Shown here: piece by piece, positions 1 to 5,645 of the stretch
Numbering within the stretch: the first letter of the stretch is position 1
Layout: every line of letters begins with the position of its first letter
NCBI GenBank assembly: GCA_964587175.1
Contig: CAZPKK010000042.1
Location: 1 to 8,583, forward strand
DNA from: CALXVA01 sp964587175
GTDB lineage: Bacteria > Bacillota > Clostridia > TANB77 > CAG-508
Direction: 5' to 3'
DNA length: 8,583 nt
Notes under the pieces: model-generated
What the model was told of the DNA's origin: nothing
Databases searched by the model: none
The model's input: the letters and a program-made list of their open reading frames with translations, nothing else
Position numbers and translations under genes: made by a program

Positions 1-10
1 ATAAAATAAA

Positions 11-40
11 AACTTACGAGCTTTTTACAGTCCGTAAGTT
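11..40 (-). terminator. Rho-independent terminator of tRNA-Thr
   Basis: An 8-bp perfect stem (AACTTACG at 11-18 with CGTAAGTT at 33-40) has a 14-nt loop. Read on the minus strand it is followed at once by TTTTTATTTTAT (10-1). It starts 10 bp beyond the encoded CCA of the tRNA, the usual layout for a tRNA terminator. It may also end read-through from the surface-protein operon, because no convincing terminator was found between 126 and 286. Confidence 0.8.
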
Positions 41-49
41 GTATTCAAA

Positions 50-125
50 TGGAGCCAATAAGCAGAATCGAACTGCTGACCTACGGGTTACGAATCCGTT
101 GCTCTACCAACTGAGCTATATTGGC
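50..125 (-). tRNA. tRNA-Thr (anticodon CGU), CCA encoded
   Basis: The minus strand folds as a complete cloverleaf. The acceptor stem is GCCAATA/TATTGGC, the D arm GCTC/GAGC with an AGTTGGTA loop, the anticodon loop TTCGTAA, the variable loop AGGTC, and the T arm AGCAG/CTGCT with loop TTCGATT. The discriminator is U73, followed by an encoded CCA (50-52). The anticodon CGU is at 90-92, so it reads the Thr codon ACG. U36 and A37 fit a substrate of the t6A37 pathway, two enzymes of which are encoded elsewhere in this window. The closing pair of the anticodon stem is an A31·C39 mismatch (bases 95 and 87). The other stem pairs are Watson-Crick. Confidence 0.95.
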
Positions 126-145
126 AAATATTACGAGATACTAAC

Positions 146-154
146 ATTATACCA
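146..154 (-). promoter_or_regulatory. Extended -10 promoter of tRNA-Thr
   Basis: The minus strand reads TGGTATAAT, a perfect TGnTATAAT extended -10 element. Its expected start point is near 139, giving a leader of about 14 nt before the tRNA 5' end at 125. No good -35 box is visible 17 bp upstream, as expected for extended -10 promoters. The tRNA is therefore probably transcribed independently of the upstream surface operon. Confidence 0.65.
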
Positions 155-286
155 TTAGTACCTCTTTTTATTCTTTTTTATCATTTTAGAAATTTTAGTC
201 GTTTATTAAATTCTATCTCCAAAGTTGTTGTTGATTTTTCTTAATATTATTTTACAAATTCCATTTTATTTCAGCTTTTACCTTTA

Positions 287-1906
287 TTAAAAGTGTTTAC
301 CTTTTTTCTTTTTTGTTCCATCATCAAAATCTTCTGATTTTATATCTTCTCCAAAGTTCTCTTCTATTACACTTTTTCTTTCTTCTTCTTTATCTTTTGT
401 AAATGAGTCACTGTTCGTATCTTTATATAACGATTGTTCTGTATCACTATTATTTATTTCATTATTTGATGAAAATTCTTTCTTTTTATCACTATTTATT
501 TCATCATTTTCTGATGATACACCACCATAATATGTTTCAGATTCATCATCATATTTATTTCTATTTTTTACACCAGCAATGATTATTATAATTAATACAA
601 CAAATGCTCCTAAAGCAATTCCACCATATAAAAATAAGTCCTCATCATCTATTCCTGCAATTATTTGTTCTATAACTTCTTCAGTTATAGTAACAATAAT
701 TTGATAAGTTGTTGTCTCTGTTGTTCCATCTTCTCCTTCTAACTGTACCAATATTGTAATTACATTCTCACCTAATGTCAAATCCTCATTTCCTATTATT
801 TCTATTGTTGCACCCTCAACATCTGAAATAGCATTAATATTTAAACTTGTAATACTTGGGTCTGCTATTTCTAATGTATATTCATATACATTGCTACTAA
901 ATTCTGGTGATAATGTATATCCTTCAATTGTAAGTTCAGATAATGTTAATGTTGTTTCTTCACCTTTTGTTACATATATAGTATATGTTGTTGATGTTCC
1001 ATCTTCTGCTGTTACTTTTATTTCTATTGTATTTTCGCCCATAAGTAAATTATCATTTCCAGTAATTTCAACAGTTGCATTACTATCTGTTGGCACAGCA
1101 CTAATATCTATATAGTCAATATCTAGTCCTACTGTTGCAGTATATTCTGTTACATCAGGGCTAAATTCTGGTGTAAGAATTAGTGAATTACCTTCATCTC
1201 CTAATGTTAGTGAATCTAAGGTACTATCACTTGATGTTTCTGGTTTTTCTGTTGTTAAATAACTACTATTTATATATGCAGTTTGACCATTATATGTAAC
1301 TCTACTCCATCCATTACTTCCCTTACCTGTTCTTGTTACACTATCTCCAGCACTTAGAGAACCTAAAATAGTACTACTTGTACTATAACTAGATCTAACA
1401 TTAACGCTTCCTGTTGCGTATACTGTTTCATTTACTTCTGTAAAAGTTGGTGTTGATGAGCTACTTCCTGAAGAACTACTAGAACTGCTGGAACTACTAG
1501 AACTACTGGATGAACTTGCTTTTACTGTTACTGTATCTGTTTTAGCTGATAATGAAACATCTTCTCCTGTAGTCGCATCTGCAACAGTGTATGGAGTAAC
1601 TGTAACTGTTGCTGTACCTGTTGAGTTTGCAGTAACAGTTATGGTAGAATCTGCTACACCATTTTCTACCCATACAGAATCTACACTCACAGAAACATTT
1701 GAACTATGCGTTATGTCGAATCTCCCTGTTAATCCACTAGCACTTATCTTTATAGTATAAGTTTTTCCTACAGTAATTGAAGATATACCAGATGTTATAC
1801 TAAAGCTTGCCGCTTCTACCTTTGTACTAGCAAATATTACAAAAAACATTGCTATAACTATTAATAAAATAAATAATTTTTTTATACTCTTAATTTGATT
1901 TTCCAT
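287..1906 (-). CDS. Membrane-anchored surface protein: Ig-like, SH3b, two cadherin-like domains
   Basis: This is a 539-residue exported protein of unknown specific role. Residues 1-32 form a signal peptide (KKLF followed by a hydrophobic core, likely cut after VEA). Residues 33-130 form a beta-rich Ig/BIG_2-like domain, with the GRF motif at 61-63. A linker of 16 Ser, Gly and 4 Ser follows (131-151). Residues 161-217 are a bacterial SH3 domain (VNVRSSYSTSSTILG, then GWSRV and AYINSSYL). Two cadherin-like beta-sandwich repeats follow at about 229-314 and 319-408, each with an EFS..V.EY motif and a GN..L..GEN motif. Residues 427-446 are a transmembrane helix, then a 93-residue acidic, hydrophilic tail ends in KKKKGKHF. 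There is no LPXTG, so anchoring is by the helix. The start at 1906 has GAAAGG 8 nt upstream. It is the second gene of an operon behind the autolysin, and both have SH3b-like domains. A role in binding or organising the wall is inference. Confidence 0.85.
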   Translation of the reverse strand: MENQIKSIKKLFILLIVIAMFFVIFASTKVEAASFSITSGISSITVGKTYTIKISASGLTGRFDITHSSNVSVSVDSVWVENGVADSTITVTANSTGTATVTVTPYTVADATTGEDVSLSAKTDTVTVKASSSSSSSSSSSSSSSSGSSSSTPTFTEVNETVYATGSVNVRSSYSTSSTILGSLSAGDSVTRTGKGSNGWSRVTYNGQTAYINSSYLTTEKPETSSDSTLDSLTLGDEGNSLILTPEFSPDVTEYTATVGLDIDYIDISAVPTDSNATVEITGNDNLLMGENTIEIKVTAEDGTSTTYTIYVTKGEETTLTLSELTIEGYTLSPEFSSNVYEYTLEIADPSITSLNINAISDVEGATIEIIGNEDLTLGENVITILVQLEGEDGTTETTTYQIIVTITEEVIEQIIAGIDDEDLFLYGGIALGAFVVLIIIIIAGVKNRNKYDDESETYYGGVSSENDEINSDKKKEFSSNNEINNSDTEQSLYKDTNSDSFTKDKEEERKSVIEENFGEDIKSEDFDDGTKKKKGKHF

Positions 1907-1914
1907 AATTTTTA

Positions 1915-1920
1915 CCTTTC
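1915..1920 (-). promoter_or_regulatory. Ribosome binding site of the surface-protein gene
   Basis: GAAAGG on the minus strand lies 8 nt before the ATG at 1906. It sits in the 21-bp gap after the dockerin-frame stop codon (1928-1930) of the upstream autolysin gene. This tight spacing supports translation of the two genes from one mRNA. Confidence 0.6.
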
Positions 1921-1927
1921 GTTTTTA

Positions 1928-3635
1928 TTAAATATTTATACTACCTTTTCCCATAATATAATTTTTTATCTTTACATAATCTGATGCACTTATTGTCCCG
2001 TCTCGATTGACATCTGCTCCTAGCTCAGCTACAGAGCTTAGAGATTTAGAACCCATAATATAATTCTTTATATTCACATAATCTGATGCACTTATTGTTC
2101 CGTCTCCATTGACATCTCCGAAGCTTCACCACAGTATAGGTTGTTCCATTATATTCAATTGTATATCCTGTTCCTATGTTTCCTGAGGTTACAGTTTTTC
2201 CACTTGAATTTTTTATTGTCACACCAGTTAATTTATCTGTTATATCACTCACTGTTGTACTTGGTACACAAACTATTTCACTTTCGTCATCGTCTATTTC
2301 AAAAATACTCTTCCCACTTGTAATACCAAGTGACTCTATGTATGTTTCTGTAGAGCTTCCTCTAGCGACATATCCCACAATTCCAAGATCTGTTACTACT
2401 TTATCCCATGTATATCCATCTGCTGTAGCAACTCCACTTTCTATCCTCGTTAAAATTTCCCCATTCCATGCAGAGCCTATTTGTGATGAACTCCTAGTTG
2501 GCTCTTTCCTTACTATTAAACTACTGCAAACAACTTCCACAAGCTCCCCACCATCTGTACCTGGTACTGCACAATTTGATGAAGGCATATTTTCATATAC
2601 TGGAATTACAAAATTAAATGATATGTTTAAGCTACTATCTATTTTTGCATATGCACTTTTTATAGATTTTCCTTCTGTCATTGCTGCTGATACATTTTGC
2701 ATATATTGATGACTATATAAGCTACCATCACTATTATCAACATCAAATTTTTGTAAATATAAAGTGCTTTGTCCTATTGATATATAACTACTTGCTAAAA
2801 ATTCTGCTCCACCTACTATTGATTTTTCAGGATCAGTCCAGTTCCTATTCTCATTTTTAGCATACGATAAAGCATTTCCTATTATGTCACTTCCTGTTGC
2901 ATTTATATTTAAAAAATTATAATATCCTGTATATCCAGAGTATGTTCCTGAAGAAGTCGATGAACCACCACTTCCTTGTTCTTGCACTATTCTTGAAGCT
3001 AAATGATATGGACTTATTCCAGCCTTTTCTGCTGCTTCCATTATAACTTGTGCATATGATTTATTTATTGTTGCAGTTTTTCCCTCAGTTGTTGTGTATT
3101 CAATTTCTTCTACATCTAAGAAAGTTCCTGCTATAATCTTCTCTACTCCTTCTTGAGTATATGTATTATCTTTCCATTCTAAGTTTTCAAATTGAAAAAC
3201 ATATTCCTCAAACAACCAATTCCTTGGATCCATATAATATTCAACAGCAGCTGTTGAAGCACAATACCATGTTCCATTATCATAAGTTTTACTTCCACAT
3301 GTTGAACATATCCAGTCTGTTGAACTGTTTTGTACTAAACTTCTACTATGGTAACCTGTTGTTTCATTTTCTATAACTTCATCCCAATCAAGTCCAGTAA
3401 ATAATATAGTAAATGTCCAGTCAGGATGTGCTTCTAGCAGTGCATCTAACAATTCTGAATATCCCGGATATCCATCTAGTATGCCATCAGTGTCCCCTTT
3501 TTTGTACTCTTCTGTAGTTTGTTTTACTGCTGCTTCTACCTCGTTTACTAGAAAAACATTTATAAATATTTCAAAAATTAATAAGAAAATTAACAGTATA
3601 CTAAACCCCTTTATTAATCCGTCATTCATATTCAT
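1928..3635 (-). CDS. Secreted beta-N-acetylglucosaminidase (autolysin) with SH3b and dockerin; +1 frame break
   Basis: This is a peptidoglycan hydrolase of the LytD/GH73-like glucosaminidase type, acting outside the cell. Numbering is from the ATG at 3635. A signal peptide of about 35 residues ends in VEA. Residues 114-155 include the WYCASTAAVEYYMDPRNW stretch typical of this family. The glucosaminidase core is at about 190-300, with LASRIVQEQGSG (probable catalytic Glu219), YNFLNI, and the later NWTDPEKSIVGGAEFLASSY. An SH3b-like domain lies at about 366-424. A cysteine cluster, CSTC...C (110, 113, 125), is less usual. The uninterrupted frame ends at 2046 with 24 nonsense residues. Skipping one base at 2120 restores 63 further residues, a duplicated dockerin-like module ending at 1928, for 568 aa in all. 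The start is set by AGGAGG at 3645-3650; the upstream ATG at 3668 lies only about 8 nt from the predicted transcript start. The break could be a strain mutation, a sequencing error or programmed frameshifting. Confidence 0.85.
1950..2017 (-). repeat. Dockerin DNA repeat, copy 2
   Basis: This is nearly identical to 2052-2119 at a 102-bp offset (34 codons). It shares a perfect block of 23 bases beginning at 1974 (2076 in the other copy). Within the conserved 21 codons I count five base differences. Three are synonymous third-position changes in the dockerin frame, which points to a duplication kept under protein-level constraint. Confidence 0.8.
2052..2119 (-). repeat. Dockerin DNA repeat, copy 1
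   Basis: This is the partner of 1950-2017 and comes first in transcription order. It begins immediately after the frame break (2117-2123). The break therefore separates the catalytic part from both dockerin repeats and does not split the repeats themselves. Confidence 0.8.
2117..2123 (-). other. Frame break: CTT-C-GGA (+1)
   Basis: The minus strand reads GTG AAG CTT CGG AGA in the autolysin frame and CTT (C) GGA GAT GTC in the dockerin frame. Moving forward one base after CTT opens 63 dockerin codons, whereas staying in frame gives an unrelated 24-residue tail. CTT followed by a rarely used A-site codon resembles known +1 slip sites: CUU-AGG-C in yeast Ty1 and CUU-UGA-C in bacterial prfB. 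The arginine codons I checked in the Lon-like gene include no CGG. No strong upstream Shine-Dalgarno-like stimulator is visible, so a mutation or a read error remains at least as likely. Confidence 0.6.
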
Positions 3636-3644
3636 TCTGATTTT

Positions 3645-3650
3645 CCTCCT
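3645..3650 (-). promoter_or_regulatory. Ribosome binding site deciding the autolysin start
   Basis: A perfect AGGAGG on the minus strand lies 9 nt before the ATG at 3635. It falls inside the longer reading frame, where it would encode Arg-Arg of the first residues. This is strong evidence that translation starts at 3635 and not at the upstream ATG at 3668. Confidence 0.8.
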
Positions 3651-3682
3651 CATTGGTTTTATCGACATTTTTTTTCAGATAA

Positions 3683-3711
3683 AGTGTATCATTAATATTT
3701 TTCGATGTCAA
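3683..3711 (-). promoter_or_regulatory. SigA-type promoter of the surface operon
   Basis: The minus strand carries TTGACA (3706-3711), a 17-bp spacer and TACACT (3683-3688). The -10 is preceded by TGA, giving a TGn extension. The predicted start point is near 3676, so the 5' leader is about 40 nt. The -35 box is a perfect consensus, suggesting substantial constitutive transcription of the autolysin/surface-protein operon. Confidence 0.75.
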
Positions 3712-3742
3712 CCTAAATTTTTATGTTTTTTTCGATATTTTC

Positions 3743-3771
3743 TTTACAAAAAATGTAGTTTAATATAAAAT
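3743..3771 (+). promoter_or_regulatory. Promoter of tsaE
   Basis: TTTACA (3743-3748), a 17-bp spacer and TAAAAT (3766-3771) lie upstream of tsaE. The predicted start point near 3778 gives a leader of about 55 nt. It is divergent from the surface-operon promoter, with about 31 bp between the two -35 boxes. A second TATAAT at 3793-3798 lacks a matching -35. Confidence 0.55.
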
Positions 3772-3833
3772 AAAGTAGAAATTTTGATTAGATATAATTT
3801 AAGTTTTTAATATTATTAGAGGAATGTGATAAC

Positions 3834-4262
3834 ATGAATACATACACTACCAAAAATGAACATGATACTATAACTTTTGCAGAAAATTTTGCAAAAAATC
3901 TAAAAAAAGGAGATATAATTGTTCTTTCTGGTGAACTTGGTTCTGGTAAAACCAAATTCGTACAAGGCATATTAAAATATTTTGGATTAGAAAATGAAAT
4001 ATCAAGTCCCACTTTTACAATAGTGAACGAATATTGTACTAAAGAAACAAATATATATCATTTCGATGTATATAGACTAGCTGATTCTGATGAATTTTAT
4101 GCAATGGGAGGAGATGAATATTTTTCAAATGGAATTTGCTTAATCGAATGGGGAGAAATGATCGAGGACATCTTACCTAGACCATACATAAAAATAACCT
4201 TTAGTAAGAATAATAATGATATTAATTACAGAGAATTTAAAATTGAAACAATTGGAGATTAA
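3834..4262 (+). CDS. tsaE: TsaE, ATPase of the t6A tRNA modification pathway
   Basis: TsaE is the P-loop ATPase that works with TsaB and TsaD to transfer a threonylcarbamoyl group to A37 of tRNAs reading ANN codons. At 142 residues it is close to the usual family length of about 150. The Walker A motif is GELGSGKT (33-40), and the family hallmark SSPTFTIVNEY is at 57-67. HFDVYRL (76-82) supplies the conserved Asp78 and is followed by E87, and LIEWGE is at 103-108. AGAGGA (3818-3823) lies 10 nt before the ATG. The gene is followed after 114 bp by tsaB-rimI on the same strand, the common gene order for this pathway in Firmicutes. Confidence 0.95.
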   Translation: MNTYTTKNEHDTITFAENFAKNLKKGDIIVLSGELGSGKTKFVQGILKYFGLENEISSPTFTIVNEYCTKETNIYHFDVYRLADSDEFYAMGGDEYFSNGICLIEWGEMIEDILPRPYIKITFSKNNNDINYREFKIETIGD

Positions 4263-4270
4263 AGTAAAAT

Positions 4271-4308
4271 TATCTTTTAGTATAAATATTATTTATAATT
4301 AGAAGATA
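4271..4308 (+). terminator. AT-rich hairpin after tsaE, possible weak terminator
   Basis: TATCTTTTAG plus TATAAATA (4271-4288) is nearly complementary to TATTTATA plus ATTAGAAGATA (4290-4308), and TTAATTTTT follows. The stem is long but almost entirely A-T, with the tip too tight to pair. It begins 8 bp after the tsaE stop. It could attenuate transcription into tsaB-rimI or only reflect base composition. Confidence 0.3.
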
Positions 4309-4376
4309 TTAATTTTTAGAATATTAGTTAAATTTATCTCTTTTTACAGTATAAATTATGAATAGGTGATAAGATA

Positions 4377-5519
4377 ATGAAAATATTAGCAATTGACACT
4401 TCTTCTTCAAGATGCAGTGTTACAATTTATGAAGATAATAATGTTTTAATAAATTTGTTTAATGATGAACAAAAAACACATTCTGTTAAATTAATGCCAA
4501 TGATTGATGAATCTTTTAAGAAAACCGGACTAACCCTAGATGATATAGGTCTTCTTGTTTGTTCAACTGGTCCTGGCTCTTTTACAGGAGTTCGAATTGG
4601 AATTGCCACAGTAAAAGCCTTTGCAGATGTAAAGCACATTCCAATAGTTGGAGTATGTTCATTAGAAAGTTTAGCATATAATGTTAGTGATTTAATACAA
4701 TCAGATAGTTTAGTCTGTTCATTAGTCGATGCAAAAAATAAAAATGTATATTGTGGAATTTACTGTTTTGAAAATAATGAATGTAATCAGCTAGTTATTT
4801 TTTCTGAAGACTTAAATACAACAATATCATTGATTAATGAAAAACTAAAAGAACTTCAATTAAATAAAATCTACTTTGTAGGAGACGCTTCCAAAACGTA
4901 CAAGGATACACTTACCTCATCTTTCACCAATTCCAAGTTTGCTTCTGATGAAGAAAATATGCAAAATGGAATTAGTCTAGCTAAAGCAGGTTTGCAAAAA
5001 TTTAATAGCGGAGATTATGGAAATTCTAATTCTATATTCCCTATTTATCTTAGAAAATCTCAAGCAGAAAGAGTTTTGGAAAAAAAAATTAAAATCTTAC
5101 CTATGACAAGTGATAATATTGAAAGTATTTCCCCAAATTTCAAATCTGAATTTGATGAATTTTGGAATATAAATACTTTGAAAAATGATTTTTCTAATAC
5201 TAATTCTAAATATTTTGTCGCAAAACTTGATGATGAAATTGTTGGTTTTGCCGGTTTTTTAAAAATATGTGATGAAGCAAATATTATGAATATAGTTACT
5301 AAAGTCAATAGGAGACATCTTGGTGTTGGAACCAAATTGCTTGAAGCTCTTATCTCTTCTGCTAGAGATTTAAAGTGTACAAGTATTACACTAGAAGTTA
5401 ATGAGCATAACATATATGCTATTAAATTATATGAAAAATTTAATTTCAATCGAATAGGTTTAAGGAAAAAGTATTATAATAATACAGATGATGCAATTTT
5501 AATGTCTGTTAAGCTTTAG
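4377..5519 (+). CDS. tsaB-rimI: TsaB-RimI fusion: t6A complex subunit and ribosomal S18 N-acetyltransferase
   Basis: One uninterrupted 380-residue frame joins two proteins that are usually separate. Residues 1-230 are TsaB, the TsaD partner in t6A37 synthesis. They comprise ILAIDTSSSRCSVTIY (3-18), CSTGPGSFTGVRIG (62-75), SLVDAKNKNVYCGIY (115-129) and the typical end PIYLRKSQAER (222-232). Residues about 238-380 are a GNAT acyltransferase matching RimI, which acetylates the N-terminal Ala of ribosomal protein S18. The acetyl-CoA loop is RRHLGVGTKLL (312-322). LEVNEHNIYAIKLYEKFNF (339-357) and RKKYY (363-367) are classic RimI signatures. AGGTGAT (4364-4370) lies 6 nt before the ATG. TsaB/RimI fusions are known in bacteria. 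TsaD is not downstream, since the next gene is a Lon-type protease, so tsaD must lie elsewhere. Confidence 0.93.
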   Translation: MKILAIDTSSSRCSVTIYEDNNVLINLFNDEQKTHSVKLMPMIDESFKKTGLTLDDIGLLVCSTGPGSFTGVRIGIATVKAFADVKHIPIVGVCSLESLAYNVSDLIQSDSLVCSLVDAKNKNVYCGIYCFENNECNQLVIFSEDLNTTISLINEKLKELQLNKIYFVGDASKTYKDTLTSSFTNSKFASDEENMQNGISLAKAGLQKFNSGDYGNSNSIFPIYLRKSQAERVLEKKIKILPMTSDNIESISPNFKSEFDEFWNINTLKNDFSNTNSKYFVAKLDDEIVGFAGFLKICDEANIMNIVTKVNRRHLGVGTKLLEALISSARDLKCTSITLEVNEHNIYAIKLYEKFNFNRIGLRKKYYNNTDDAILMSVKL

Positions 5520-5542
5520 ATTTAAAGCATTTTAACAGACGT
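5502..5542 (+). other. Stable hairpin spanning the tsaB-rimI stop codon
   Basis: GTCTGTTAA (5504-5512) pairs with TTAACAGAC (5532-5540), extended by one wobble and one A-T pair. An inner stem GCTTTA/TAAAGC (5513-5518 with 5523-5528) is capped by a 4-nt loop, with ATT bulged out. The TAG stop (5517-5519) lies in the inner stem and loop. No U-run follows (GTAAAATAAATA), so it is not a canonical terminator. It may protect or define the mRNA 3' end, or hinder the last codons. Confidence 0.5.
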
Positions 5543-5560
5543 AAAATAAATAATTATAAA
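5532..5560 (+). promoter_or_regulatory. Candidate promoter of the Lon-type protease gene
   Basis: TTAACA (5532-5537), a 17-bp spacer and TATAAA (5555-5560) lie upstream of the protease gene. The expected start point is near 5567, giving a leader of about 79 nt. The -35 box is also part of the right arm of the preceding hairpin. No CIRCE element or full CtsR operator is visible, so heat-shock control is not supported by the sequence. Confidence 0.5.
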
Positions 5561-5577
5561 AAATGTCATAAAGAGAT

Positions 5578-5626
5578 TTGTCTTCAGAACGACAATTTTA
5601 TCGTTTTTTAGACTATCCCTAAAACG
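5578..5626 (+). promoter_or_regulatory. Leader with three overlapping hairpins before the protease gene
   Basis: Three small stems overlap in series. TTGTC/GACAA is at 5578-5582 and 5591-5595. AACGA/TCGTT is at 5588-5592 and 5601-5605, followed by TTTT. CGTTTT..AG/CTAAAACG is at 5602-5611 and 5619-5626. Neighbouring stems share bases, so stem 2 (terminator-like) excludes stems 1 and 3. This is the architecture of an attenuator, but the stems are short and no known riboswitch or T-box is recognisable. Confidence 0.35.
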
Positions 5627-5645
5627 GACAAAGGAGGAAATACTA

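Larger units (their letters stand above)
1931..2119 (-). other. Dockerin-like duplicated Ca-binding module, in the +1 frame
   Basis: Read one base out of register with the autolysin frame, this stretch encodes two F-hand-like repeats, GDVNGDGTISASDYVNIKNY and ADVNRDGTISASDYVKIKNY. Each ends in IMG, and they are 34 residues apart. Both have the D-x-N-x-D-G-x-I-x-x-x-D calcium-loop pattern of type I dockerins. Dockerins normally bind cohesin domains and attach enzymes to scaffolds or surfaces. No cohesin is recognisable in this window, although the Ig-like domain of the neighbouring surface protein has not been excluded as a distant one. Confidence 0.8.

Noticed and set aside
126..286. Search for a terminator of the surface operon
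   Set aside because: Only a 5-bp CTTTT/AAAAG stem without a T-run is present near the stop codon, too weak to call.
1450..1515. Serine-codon run as a simple-sequence, phase-variable repeat
   Set aside because: The 20 Ser codons mix AGT, AGC, TCA, TCC and TCT, so there is no uniform DNA repeat to slip. It reads as an ordinary linker.
2176..2709. Open frame of 177 codons on the plus strand
   Set aside because: It lies wholly antisense to the autolysin coding region, which has clear domains, a promoter and a ribosome binding site. The antisense frame has no recognisable motif.
3661..3740. Repeated TCGA-containing T-rich motifs (ATCGACATTTT, TTTCGATGTC, TTTCGATATTTT) upstream of the autolysin
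   Set aside because: They are neither exact direct repeats nor inverted repeats, and part of them is the promoter -35 region, so an operator cannot be supported.
3788..4012. Minus-strand frame of 74 codons over the start of tsaE
   Set aside because: It is a shadow of tsaE, whose Walker A and other motifs are clear. It has no ribosome binding site of its own.
5060..5449. Minus-strand frame of 129 codons
   Set aside because: It is antisense to the RimI domain of the fusion gene and has no plausible initiation signal or domain.
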